DNA of 64,000 bases. Origin: Pteria penguin (lineage: Eukaryota; Mollusca; Bivalvia; Pterioida; Pteriidae). Every line of letters starts with the position of its first letter. The stretch's first letter is position 1. Of the stretch, positions 1 to 10,090 are shown piece by piece. The notes beneath the pieces were generated by a model. It was given only the letters and a program-made list of their open reading frames with translations, was not told the origin of the DNA and made no database searches. The stretch covers positions 59,521,739-59,585,738 of the forward strand of contig CM068584.1 of the NCBI GenBank assembly GCA_035048485.1, written 5' to 3'. The position numbers and the translations under genes were made by a program.

Positions 1-690
1 CATGATAAATATAAGTCATGGTAGTCACCCATGGTTTTGATATTCATTGTAGACCATACACATAAGGCATGGTTATAGTCCTCGTCGGATATGTGCGGTT
101 TGCTTAGAGAATTGTGAAGTGTGACTTATTTGGTAAAGAGGTAAATAAGAACTTGCTAGAATCGGTAACAAAAGAGTATGGGTAGACACCTTTTGGCAAA
201 AGAAGATCTCTTTCTACACGTCTCTTGAGTTGCTTATTGAATTCTTTAAAATAGTTGTCCCCTTTTTCTCGCAGATTCTGCACCAATGTCTCGAGAGATG
301 CTGATAAGAATTGAAATGAGTCGATGAATATTAGGTTTGAGAGAGAAAATGAAACATAACGTTCATGTGTGTTGGCAATCACATTTAGTCTTTTATTCTT
401 GAATTGTCCTACCTTCTGCATTATAAGATGTGCATCGAATCCTCTTAAATTATGAAGAATAACTGGAATAAACCGAACTTGTTTGTATTGTAGATTACAG
501 TTGTTATGTGCTATGGCAAAAATTGACCATTCAGATGATTGTGATTTCTCACGTTCTGAAAATTATTCTTAAATTCTAATCCACATATATGACAATGTGT
601 CGCTTCTTGGAATTGTTTTTCAATATTTTCACTTTCCTCCATTAGTTCTGTATTTTTAATTTCTGCATTATCAACTCCTCTTCTTTCAAT
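1..690 (-). pseudogene. DNA polymerase B (protein-primed type) fragment, Polinton/adintovirus-like
   Basis: Minus-strand reading gives a polymerase B exonuclease-region fragment in three pieces. The first piece (about 690-510) has a zinc-binding pair CHICG followed by NHNHLNG. A frameshift near 505-515 leads to AHNNCN and HNLRGFDAHLI (Exo II type). The long piece at 104-421 carries FIDSFQFL and the KGVYPYSF motif. A second frameshift near 104-110 is followed by ISDEDYNHA and GDYHDLYL, which runs off the window start. This motif order is known from DNA_pol_B_2 enzymes of Polintons/Mavericks, adintoviruses and linear plasmids. The polymerase palm motifs would lie outside the window. With two frameshifts and an interrupted N-terminal side it is a dead copy. 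No other Polinton genes (integrase, ATPase, capsid) are visible beside it, so the parent type is inferred. Confidence 0.72.
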
Positions 691-692
691 AA

Positions 693-760
693 TTCTGTAA
701 GAAATGTTTCTACGACATTGTCACCTTCGTCTAATTATCATATCTGTACAGAAATATACA
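693..760. repeat. 68-bp direct repeat, left copy
   Basis: Positions 693-760 are identical base for base to 1251-1318. The two copies flank an unrelated 490-bp retrotransposon fragment, so they behave like a long target-site duplication. The right copy continues into different flank, so the repeat ends are sharp on both sides. Confidence 0.93.
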
Positions 761-1250
761 GAGTTTTTCACTCGTCCAATGTCTAGACTAATACGAAAAT
801 GTTGGAGGTGCTTATCCTCACGCATGGCCATGAATCCTGGCGCGGGGTCCACTCGAACGATGGCACAGGGTCCGTCTAAGGGATGAAGTTCCATGCACAG
901 TCGTAGTAGAGCGTCTCGAAGGGTATCGCACTGTTCGTCGGGAATAATGCAAGCGGCGGTAAACGAAGTTACAGATTCGTGTAAGATAAAGATTAACCGG
1001 CGGTTTTGTTTTATGACGTCAGTGGCAAAGTTAACTCCTACGGCATCGGGAGGTGGGTCGGACGTTTGCTCGACATATGCGGTGGGAACCTTCCGGAGCG
1101 ATGCGCAGAGATGGCAAGAGTCACATACGGTGTCTATAGCACGTGTCATGTCAAGAGCATAGAAGTTACGTTTCACGAGTAATAGCATTTGATGCTTTGT
1201 AGGATGGTCCATACGAATATGAAGGGCCGTAAGAAGACCGTCTAATACAC
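761..1250 (-). pseudogene. Ty3/Gypsy-like integrase fragment (inserted filler)
   Basis: The minus strand encodes an integrase zinc-binding segment (HIRMDHPTKHQ-type region, then CDSCHLCASL) and the start of the catalytic core. It aligns with 3356-3842 of the LTR element at 2216-7729 at clearly more than 90% identity. It lacks LTRs, a poly(A) tail and both element ends. It sits exactly between the two 68-bp repeats, so it is filler inserted at a break or an atypical insertion. Its reading frame is open where the main element has a 1-base deletion near 3571, so it was copied from another family member. Confidence 0.82.
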
Positions 1251-1318
1251 TTCTGTAAGAAATGTTTCTACGACATTGTCACCTTCGTCTAATTATCATA
1301 TCTGTACAGAAATATACA
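1251..1318. repeat. 68-bp direct repeat, right copy
   Basis: Exact second copy of 693-760. A diverged echo of its end, around CTAATTAGCATATCTGTA, appears again near 1361-1380, so the ancestral sequence may already have been locally repetitive. Confidence 0.93.
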
Positions 1319-2215
1319 AAGGTGTGGCTAATATTCTAATGTGTTTGAGCCTTCCTATAACTAATTAGCATATCTGTATAAAATATATAGGGAAATGGGT
1401 GGAGCTTGTCATTATACTGTTGTTCCAGTATCAGCATACTATTACTGCTAATATAGATTATACTCCTACAAATATCTTTTTATTTACAGGTACCGGACTC
1501 TTATTCAAGTTGTTTCTATTTATCTCTAATCTACAACAGCAATTAATGCGCTTATGGTAAATCTAAACGACGTCTCTTACTGACTATGTATGCCCCTTTC
1601 AACTTTCTCACCAAACAAAGAGAGGCTCCTATAGGGAATTCAGGTATAAAAATATTACCAAAGCGGGATACATGTATAGAAAATGCATGAGCGCACTGGT
1701 ATATCTGATAGACACTTGTTAATCACAATTAATGCGATTGTCTACATGAATAAAACTTTATTTACGGAATTGGTACCATATATCTTTTTTTCATTTCCCA
1801 TTAGAAGCCTTTGATCTCGAGCTGTCAGAGACACCTGGATGCATTTGCATTAGCCCAAAAAATCTCAACTCCCAGATAACTGTGATAAGAATTCCAATTG
1901 CATATGTAATGCATATTTTCCTTTCGAAATTAATGTCAAATAATCAACATATAAATAGCGTAGGGCGAGAGAAGAATTTATAATAAAACAATAAGATAAA
2001 GATGAAACACTGCACTTTTGTAATCTTATCGTTAGAGGGTAAGCGGAGTTACCGGAATGGCGCCTATTTATCGAAAGGTCCTCACTAAAACTGGTAGTCG
2101 GATACAGAAATGTCGGATACGAGATTTTTATCGTCTATTTCTTCTCAAATATTGAACTGATTGCAATGAAACTTGGTGAACCCTTTGATGATGTTATACT
2201 TTATCATTTACTATT
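1319..2215. other. Non-coding flank, nothing recognised
   Basis: AT-rich sequence without a supportable reading frame. It holds the diverged partial repeat near 1361-1380 and ends at the low-coordinate LTR at 2216. No RNA gene, tandem array or splice-bounded exon was seen. Confidence 0.5.
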
Positions 2216-2384
2216 CGCCAATTTAGAAATGAGAGGTCGTCTAACAGGAGTAGAACGTTTATTCGTAAACACATGGATCATAAGTGATGACACAAGAGTT
2301 CCTGCCAAGGAACATAACTCCGACAATAATAATTGATTATTAGACAAAGAGGAATAACTCCTACGAATACATACAATACTGGCG
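2216..2384 (-). repeat. 3' LTR of the 2216-7729 element
   Basis: 169 bp, differing from the other LTR at only two positions that I could find (near 2278 and 2336). The plus-strand ends read CGCCA and TGGCG, a short inverted repeat instead of the usual TG/CA. It holds an AATAAA-type signal on the minus strand inside ACGAATAAACG. Confidence 0.88.
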
Positions 2385-2590
2385 TGGTTACTTTTTCTTT
2401 TGCTTTAAAGAAAGGAAAAATAGGCATATTATTACTAACATCACATATACTGATATCAAAGCTCTATAAAGGTTAAAAGTACACATGTAAATGTTTATGA
2501 AAACTGCTAGCTTGTGTGGATTACACTTTCACCTATCAAAGTGAATAGAATAATGTTATTTAAACACTTTAACAGTCAATAAGTTCTAGG

Positions 2591-3879
2591 CTAATATGTA
2601 ACATAGGCATTCAAGTACGGGGGTAACTTCTTGTTCCTCCGAGGGCGGAAATGTCTACAGTCAGTTTCGGTATCGGATTCATGATCATGTGCACTATCGA
2701 AACTATCCGGTGGATGTAACGGTGTGGTAAGGACATCTGGTATTGCGAGGGGGCTTGGCGGTCGGTTCGAGTCCCCAACAACGTTTTCGTTGTGTACGGC
2801 ATCACCTGTATCCTCCTCATAATCGGAGTCAATTTCGAAAGGTTTCAGTTGTGAACTGGTAAGGACTTCACACGGTACGCGATAACACTCGTTTATCTTG
2901 ACTTTATATGAACTTGAACGTAACTGGTTTCCAGCGAACTTTTTTATATGGCACCAATCCTCGTTGGTTGAAACAACGATGTACCGAGGACGCACCTTTG
3001 TCTTGTCTCTATCGGAGTACAGGTACACCAAGTCGCCCACGGATATATGCGGTTTCGGTAATGGGCCCTTCATCCGCGATTTAGACATAGCACTACTGAT
3101 GTGATTGGAGTCGCGATTGTGAGCCTTCTGAGAGATAATGTCCCTATCAGAGAAGGGAAGTTGTTCATGGGTGAACTGATTGCGTTGAGTGTACAGTTCG
3201 CGTGCGGAGAAACCCAAGTATCTAATGCGAGAATTGAGACGGGCCACTGCGGTTGCTAGGTCAAGAGCAGTGAAGGGGCCGCCACGTGGATCTTGCTTCA
3301 GTAGCTTGTCTTCGAGTTCAGAGATCGCCTTCTCTGCGATGGGGTTTTTGTTAGGGTTTTTCACTCGTCCAATGTCTAGACTAATACGAAAATGTTGGAG
3401 GTGCTTATCCTCACGCATGGCCATGAATCCTGGCGCGGGGTCCACTCGAACGATGGCACAGGGTCCGTCTGAGGGATGAGGTTCCATGCACAGTCGTAGT
3501 AGAGCGTCTCGAAGGGTATCGCACTTTTCACCGGGAATAATGCAAGCGGCGGTAAACGAAGTTACGGATTCGGTAAGATATAGATTAACTGGCAGTTTTG
3601 TTTTATGACGTCAGCGACAAAGTTAACTCCTACGGCATCGGGAGGTGGGTCGGACGTTTGCTCGACATATGCGGTGGGAACCTTCCGGAGCGATGCGCAG
3701 AGATGGCAAGAGTCACATACCTTGTCTATAGCACGTGTCATGTCAAGAGCATAGAAGTTACGTTTCACGAGTAATAGCATTTGATGCTTTGTAGGATGGT
3801 CCATACGAATATGAAGGGCCGTAAGAAGACCGTCTAATACACTTCGCGGTACTATGATGAGTTCACTTGTGGGTTTCAA
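2591..3879 (-). pseudogene. Integrase domain of the Ty3/Gypsy-like element
   Basis: The C-terminal part of pol. The piece at 3879-3562 starts with the H2C2 zinc-binding region (HIRMDHPTKHQ, then CDSCHLC). The piece at 3487-2591 holds the catalytic core (VRVDPAPGF, NPIAEKAISELEDKL) and a basic C-terminal domain with VGDLVYLYSDRDKTKVRPRY, a typical integrase tail barrel. The two are separated by a frameshift near 3571, where one base is missing relative to the related copy at 971-985. The enzyme would have inserted the cDNA into the genome. The piece is otherwise intact to its stop at 2591, about 200 bp before the LTR. Confidence 0.82.
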
Positions 3880-4018
3880 GGGGTCATGTTGTCGTGTAAC
3901 TAATAAGCCATCTCTAGCTATTGATGCTATGTTGAGATATCGCTTGACGTCACGAATGTTGGTGAGCTTTTTAGACAGTCGGGTACCCTGTTTGAGGTGA
4001 GCATGTACTCGTCGGAGG

Positions 4019-4712
4019 TCAGGACATTCCGATTGGATATTGATCCACGATGAGCGTGTAGTGAATGGTAAGTTCTGTGAGGTATCGGGTGAGCTGGTGG
4101 AGCGGACAATGGGAATTCTCTGTTTGGATTATAAAGCTACACACTTGACAAGATGGATTATCGCAGCTAGCGGCATTTCTACTGGCAAAGTCGGATGGAA
4201 CATTGGCGGAGCCAGCAAGATGTTGTAAGTCTACTTGGTATCGGCTAGCGGTCGATAAAAATGACGTGACGCACGGGCTTGCGGAGAATTTACCACATCG
4301 CAGTTTATCAATGGCCTGCACACAAGGCTTACTATCCGTAAGAACGCATGATCGTTGGGTTGACTGGATAATGTATGCGCTAAAGTGTTTTACAGCAGCC
4401 GCTATGCATAGTGCCTCTATTTCACACAGAAGCCACGTAACTTGGTGCTTTCGTAACTTAGCACTAAAGAATCCGGCGAGACGTATTTTCCCATCACGCA
4501 TGACAGAGTGTGGCACCAATGCCACACTTGCTGACTGAACCGTCGGTTACAATCCAAAGTTGATCGCTAGGTCTCGGAAGCACTATATCTCTTGTGTGAT
4601 GAAGCTTGGTCTGAGCGGACGCGAACTGTTCCATAAGTGTGTCGGTCCACACTATCTTGTCTTTAGATTGAAGGCCTGTTATGGCATTTTCAAGCGGGGT
4701 GAGGGTATTTGC
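4019..4712 (-). pseudogene. RNase H and RT-connection region of the pol gene
   Basis: Continuation of pol on the minus strand. It first reads through the connection (WIVTDGSVS, first acidic RNase H residue). It then shifts frame near 4503 into the piece ending at 4019, which has [28 protein letters not shown] (catalytic Glu) and [11 protein letters not shown] (second Asp), followed by [14 protein letters not shown]. This is a Ty3/Gypsy-style RNase H that removes RNA during cDNA synthesis. A further frameshift near 4060 leads into the linker before the integrase. Confidence 0.8.
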
Positions 4713-5093
4713 TCAGCCAGGTAGTACGCGAGCGAGTACCTTATATGCTCCAATAAATGATCGTAGGCCATGGACTGTGTCTGGTAGTTTGCAGGTTGTG
4801 AGAACGGACACCTTGTGTGGGCTTGCAGAGAGTTTACCTTGTGTCCAGATCCAACCTAAGATGGTGTTAGACCGAGAGCATATGACTGTCTTTGCGGCTG
4901 AGAGGTGAAGGGCACATGTGTCCAAGGACTGCATTACATTTGTCCAATTTGTAAGTAACTCCTCGGGACTGTTGCCTCCACAATATAAGTCGTCGGCCAA
5001 CTTGGCCAAATATCCGGCTTGCGGGTGGTCGCCAAGAACACGGCACATGAGCTCTTCAAGGGCGGTTTCTGAGCCGGGCATGCCCATGGCGCA
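4713..5093 (-). pseudogene. Reverse transcriptase, C-terminal half (after nonsense codon)
   Basis: In frame with the large ORF that stops at 5094. It holds [15 protein letters not shown], the catalytic-site variant LADDLYCGG (equivalent of YVDD) and the thumb region ILGWIW followed by [12 protein letters not shown]. The stop separating it from the upstream half is ACG TGA where related elements have an Arg codon. The context fits a C-to-T change at a CpG. A second stop at 4713 (GGC TGA) cuts the connection region. Confidence 0.82.
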
Positions 5094-7460
5094 TCACGTA
5101 TACACCCTGACGCCTTCGTATGGCGTTACTATACCGCAGTATTTCAGAGACTGTCTCGACAACGGGATTTGGTGGAATGCACTAGTTAGGTCCGCTACGA
5201 TTAGATATTTCCATTGGCCTATTTTGCGCAAGATGGAGTCGAAATCAGGCATAAGAGAAGGTTGTGGTTTCGAATACCTCCCCACATCCTCGAAAGCTGT
5301 GACGAGTCTATGGCCGCCATTAGGTTTTGCAACCAGAAACGAAGGGTTAAGGTACTCAACGGTTAGTGAAATGTCTTCTGGTTTGCATATGACACCTAAT
5401 AATTCTAGTTCGTCACATTTCTGTTGGAGAATCTCAAGTTTTTGGTCAGAATATTGGGGAAGTCTGCCCTTACGCTGGGGTGGTTGTGTGGGACCCATGT
5501 TGATGTTTGCCCGAAAATCGCCTATGGCACCATTGTAGCCCTTGTACTGAGGGTCAAAGAGGCTGTCATGGTTACGAAGAGTTTCGCGGAAAAGCTTGCG
5601 TTGTTCGGCACTTAATATGAGGTCGGGGTCTACATTTACGGAATCAGAGTGAAACGGCCTGACTGGTGTCACAGAAGTTTTGTGCTTTGAAGATGATTGG
5701 TCCACTGTGGATCTGTTGCTTGACATATCGTACGGCATGGTAGGTAGTGCTTGACAAAACTGCTCGTTCTTCGGATGTTTTGGGTCATCGGTGTCATTCA
5801 CGAGGCGGATTTTCCCAGCTACTACTTCAACAATTTCTGGTCGAGGCCACAAACTGGTTTTGTTACTGCGTTCAACACAAGGCTCAATAGCAACTGTTCC
5901 CTCGGATGGTAGGTACTCCGGTAGAGTTATGTCTATATGGTCTCCTGGCCATACTGTGGTAGAGGGGGACCTCAGTATATAGGCTTGAGTGCGACGTATG
6001 TAATTTACATGAGAATTCTGGTTGCAGTTATATTGAATAGCATGGTGGTCTCCTACTGTGATTAGGTGTTTCGCCGGTCTGATGCTTATATCATTGGTTG
6101 ACATAAAGGGAATGCCTGCAAGTATATCGACATCTAAATCTTTTACAACTAGGGCCTCTACATGCAATACAACGTTGTCACGTACAATGTGAAAGTGAGT
6201 TTCTCCAATGGTTTCGAGTGGTGTGCTACCGTCTGCTTGAAGGGCGTGTTGCTTAGCTTTCTCCACTTTTACACCAATATGCTCCGCGATAGATGCTCGT
6301 ATCATGCTTATTTCTGCACCGCTATCTATGGTTACGCGAACTACATGCTGGTTGTAGTAAGCTTTCATGTGAGGTGATTCCTTGGTACTCACACGGCGAG
6401 TGGTTGGTACTGCTTCTGCTGATGCACTTGACTGTTCTGCAAAGTCGTCGTAAAGCTCATCTGCGTCAGGGTCCGCGATTGTCTCCTCAGTCGCGAATGA
6501 TAAGCGTGCACGGCTCATGAATTGGCGGTCTTCAGGAGGTAAGTACCGACAAGTACTTAAGAAGTGATCATACCTGGCTCTTCCTGCCTGTCTGCATAAC
6601 GGACAACTTTTAGGTGTTTTGCGAGAGTCCTTTGAGTTTGACATGTTGGTATTATGGAATGGAGAGCGGCTTTTGAATGCGGTACGGAGGACTTTGGCAT
6701 CATTATTAGTCCTGATCTCGTCTAATAAGCTGTTTAAAGCTTGTGAAATTTCTGGTTTGGGGCTTGCAAGGGTTTTAGAACGTAGCTCTGGTCCATATCG
6801 CTGCTTCACTAAGGATGGTAGATCCTTGTGTACAAGTCGAAGCCATGTTAAGGTAATGAGGTTTTCTAGGGATGGAGATAACTCCTCGTCAGTCTCCGGT
6901 ACCTCCCCATGGTGGCTGATGCCGCTTTCAATTTGAAGGAGGTTATCATCAATGAAACTTGTTAGTTTTTGGTATAGGTCTTCCGCACGTTCACCAGGTT
7001 CCAAATGAATAGAGTCGAAATCTAAGAAGTGTGCCCCTGTCAGTTGGAAGCCGAAATGTAACCGAATGGCCTGCCAGATTTTCTCGATGGACGTAGATTG
7101 TTTAATTATGATGTTTCTAGATATAATCGGACAATAGTTAGCTATCTGACCAAGCATTAGTTCAAGGTGTGTTACCTTCTGTGCAGCGGTGCGTCGACTT
7201 GCTTCGGGAATGTTCTCACCATCATTGACGAGGCGTCTGGTAGGATTTGCTGGTCCTTGTTTTGTCCATGTCATACCATTTACCAGGAAAATAGCAAAGT
7301 TCGGGTCTAGTGAGAGTATGTATTGCAGGTTCTGCCTCCAGGCTTCAAAACTTGTTATACTTTCGTTTTTTTGTGAGTGCCCATTGTTTTGGTGCACGGT
7401 TGGCCCCCATGTTTGAAACGGGTGAGACGTGAAGTTGTGTTTACGAGAGAAAACCTCCAC
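5094..7460 (-). pseudogene. Gag-protease-RT(N-terminal) polyprotein of the Ty3/Gypsy-like element
   Basis: 788 codons open from ATG 7460. Residues 1-280 are Gag-like, with FEAWRQNLQYILSLD and AIRLHFGF. A zinc knuckle of C-X2-C-X9-H-X4-C spacing lies near residues 286-304 (CPLCRQAG...HFLSTC). An aspartic protease follows, with VTIDSGAEISMI near 376-387 and DILAGIPFM further on. The last 90 residues start the reverse transcriptase (FLVAKPNGGHRLV, VADLTSAFHQIPL). Gag and pol share one frame. The ORF is cut by the nonsense codon at 5091-5093 and so would make no full RT. A Gag homologue is seen at 52768-53705. Confidence 0.86.
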
Positions 7461-7560
7461 TTTTACAGCTATTGTATAAGCTGCCCTGTTTTGCTTTGGA
7501 TTGCAGACTGTCTTTCTCTTCTTTATTTGTAAGACGTGAGTTCAAAAATCGCTGCCACCA

Positions 7561-7729
7561 CGCCAATTTAGAAATGAGAGGTCGTCTAACAGGAGTAGAA
7601 CGTTTATTCGTAAACACATAGATCATAAGTGATGACACAAGAGTTCCTGCCAAGGAACATAACTCCGACAATAATAATTGATTACTAGACAAAGAGGAAT
7701 AACTCCTACGAATACATACAATACTGGCG
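7561..7729 (-). repeat. 5' LTR of the 2216-7729 element
   Basis: Second LTR copy. Just inside it (minus strand) comes TGGTGGCAGCG, a typical primer-binding-site region. The near identity with 2216-2384 (two differences in 169) indicates a recent insertion. Confidence 0.88.
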
Positions 7730-7840
7730 CTGGAACAAACCTTTATGACAAGTGAAAGCTGTTTTCTCTTTATCCTTGGGGTCCATGGCTACCTGCTAAT
7801 ACCCAGATTTTAGATCTAACTTACTAAAATACTTGGCATC

Positions 7841-8045
7841 AACTAATTGAACCCACTATTGTAGCGACATCTATGGTCTATTTGCATTCACCCAAAATTT
7901 GTCGAAACCTACAACTGCGACGCCCTGGCGGTAATTTATTTCTGTTGATTTAAAGCATAAAAAATACTGATCCTAGTGAACAGCAAATGTGATAATTTAA
8001 TACCTAGCGCTTATTACCGCATGTTCCGTAAAGTATGCAAAGTGC
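7841..8045. repeat. Dispersed non-coding repeat, copy 1
   Basis: Similar over about 190 bp to 30480-30680. Shared blocks include GCGACATCTA, TATTTGCATT, CCCAAAATTT, GACGCC, TAATTTA and CAAATGTGA, in the same order and spacing. No coding potential, no tRNA promoter boxes and no inverted ends were seen. It could be part of a SINE, an MITE or an element end. Confidence 0.6.
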
Positions 8046-8468
8046 TGTTATCCCTTTCGAACAACTTTTACATTAAAGTTATTATCAGAATCAAAATCAT
8101 TTACATCTTTCAGAATTTTGATTGGAATTTTTCAGTGTTTTATACCATTCAAAATTATATCTTTTAGCTTACATCAATACGTCTGTACGGTTGAGACGTA
8201 TGTTTTGCTTTTCCATGGACGCTTTCGCCGGGATAAGTGCCAATGTATTCAACAATTTCCAAATGGAGACAAGAATTTTCAAATTCTGCTAAATTTTTTA
8301 AACCAACTGACACGTCTTTGATAGTTGTTGTCTTTTGCGAGTTTTGAATTGTATCGTTTTAATTTAATAACTGATTTGGAGTCTGGATGAAGTTCTAAAA
8401 GTATCATTTGCTTTCTAACTTCTCGACAAAAAAAAAAACATTATTTTTTGAAAATTGTTACCAGAGAG

Positions 8469-9123
8469 TCAGTTAATGTAATCTGTTGTTTTAAGGGAAC
8501 TTTTTTTTATTTCTCTGCCAAACCCCACAATCATCAACAAAACTCCTAGGTTGCTTGTGTTCTGTTTGTGCATCTGCTTGATTGTAACAAAGTATTCGTT
8601 TTCCTTTGTGCCATCCGGAATAGTGTGTGGTGTGTCTGAATGATCTTGAAATGCAATGTGCAACAGTGTGTCTGTACTCAAAAAGCTACCGTCTATGCCG
8701 TTTATGGTGGGATTTCTATATGGTTCTTGTATGAAATCAAGTGGTTCGTCATCAGCGTCTGCTTTTGTATGAGATGCAAATTCTGTTTGTGTTTTGTTTT
8801 CGTGTGCAGGAATAGATGCATTGTGTGTATGTTGTTCGGTGAAAAGTTTTGGTCCGACGTCTGTCGATGATAGTGCTTCGTCAGTGTGTGAAAAGTCCAC
8901 GTCAGTCTGTCCATGACAGTGGTTCCTCAGTGTGTGAGTTGCAAGTATCATTGATTGACACGTCTGATGTTCGTCTGTTGGCAATTGAGAGTGCAGGAAA
9001 CTCAGTTTCATCAGAAATGTTTAAAACATGTTTCTCAGACTTGCTTGAAAGCAAAACAAGATGATTTGGCGACCGTGTTCCATGACCCGAAAATGCTAGA
9101 CAACTAGACCAAAGAATACACAA
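8469..9123 (-). pseudogene. Unrecognised decayed coding stretch
   Basis: Two minus-strand frames (9123-8902 and 9011-8469) fit together with one frameshift near 8905-8915. The texts on either side, HTEEPLSWTD and HTDEALSSTD, resemble each other, suggesting an internal repeat. The predicted chain is hydrophilic, rich in Thr, Asp, Glu and His and has no recognisable fold. It could be a disordered exon of a host gene or the tail of a mobile-element protein. There is no evidence for expression. Confidence 0.3.
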
Positions 9124-9368
9124 CGGATTTTTCTGTGATTTTTAATCTCGTATGAATACTCTGTTCAGAATGCCAATGGGGTTATAAAAAATGGCGTTTA
9201 CTGCAGGGTAAAATGATTTAATAGGTTTTCATTGGCTGTCCGATTTAAAAACTGCAAAGATATTCACGATACCCCTGCAGTTTTTGATATGACTGTGATT
9301 AGCGTCTTTGCTTAGAAAACCACAACTGTGTGCTTCTAGCTAATTATTTTTGTCAAATGCATTAGAAT

Positions 9369-9494
9369 GGGTTTACCATGCTTTTGTTTTACAAAAACTG
9401 ACAGGGTATCGGCAAATACCCTGTCAGAAATTTCCGCTTCATCGCTTGGCTAACGCATCGCAGTGATTTTATAAAACACTCGCATGGTAACCCC
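9369..9494. repeat. Small inverted-repeat element (MITE-like hairpin)
   Basis: The ends GGGTTTACCATG (9369-9380) and CATGGTAACCCC (9483-9494) pair imperfectly and the pairing extends inward through TTTTACAAAA / TTTTATAAAA. At its centre is a perfect 11-bp stem, CTGACAGGGTA (9398-9408) with TACCCTGTCAG (9417-9427), around an 8-base loop. No ORF. No clear target duplication. Confidence 0.5.
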
Positions 9495-10090
9495 CTATTA
9501 GGGTCTCTGTGAGGAATGTGAGTGGTCGGAGTGTTTTTAAGAAAAAAAAATTATAAATAGAGCTGTAACACATTAATACATTGCTTGTATGTGGAGTTTC
9601 ATTCAAATAATGGATAAGATCTATTTTCTTAGTAGTTGAGTTGAACTAAAATCCGCCCATGGGGGATCTTCTTGGCAACTAAGGAATGGTGTGATCAGAT
9701 GTGTCATGCATCACTGTCTGATTATAGTCTGCTTCTGGAGATACTGAATCATAGTCAAGCTGATATGTTGTTGCGTGGATGTTTATCTTGATAGAAAACA
9801 AGGCTAGAAATATGGACATGATCCATAAATTAATCAAATTATTACTACAAATTACTTGTATTGAACGAAATTAAACGATAAAGATCAAGTGTACTCGGTT
9901 TATATTGCCTCACCTGTTCAGTCCTTTCAGTATGTTCTGGTTCTAAATTTTCGACCTGCAAGAGACGCAATTATTTATATGATAAGGAAGCATTTATTTA
10001 ATTTAAACAGGATCACACTGTAAGATATATTGATTTGAAACTTAATACATGTACAAAATTATTTGTGTAAATTATGTAAGGTCATAGATT

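Larger units (their letters stand above)
2216..7729 (-). mobile_element. Ty3/Gypsy-like LTR retrotransposon, minus strand
   Basis: A 5.5-kb element bounded by two 169-bp direct repeats (2216-2384 and 7561-7729). On the minus strand the order is LTR, primer-binding region (TGGTGGCAGCG just inside 7561), gag with a zinc knuckle, aspartic protease, reverse transcriptase, RNase H, integrase, a purine-rich tract near 2385-2412, LTR. Domain order fits both Ty3/Gypsy and BEL/Pao. The RT text (VAKPNGGHR, DLTSAFHQIPL, LADDLY) and the RNase H look closer to Ty3/Gypsy. No target-site duplication was found. Coding capacity is broken by at least two stops and several frameshifts. Confidence 0.85.

Noticed and set aside
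4681..5615. Plus-strand ORFs opposite pol (75-206 codons)
   Set aside because: Antisense shadows of the RT and protease regions; no domains on the plus strand.
7441..7692. 83-codon minus-strand ORF at the 5' LTR
   Set aside because: It runs through the LTR and primer-binding region; the gag start at 7460 is in a different context.
2216..7729. BEL/Pao classification of the first LTR element
   Set aside because: Domain order alone would allow it, but the RT and RNase H text and absence of BEL-type YVDD context favour Ty3/Gypsy; a phylogeny would decide.
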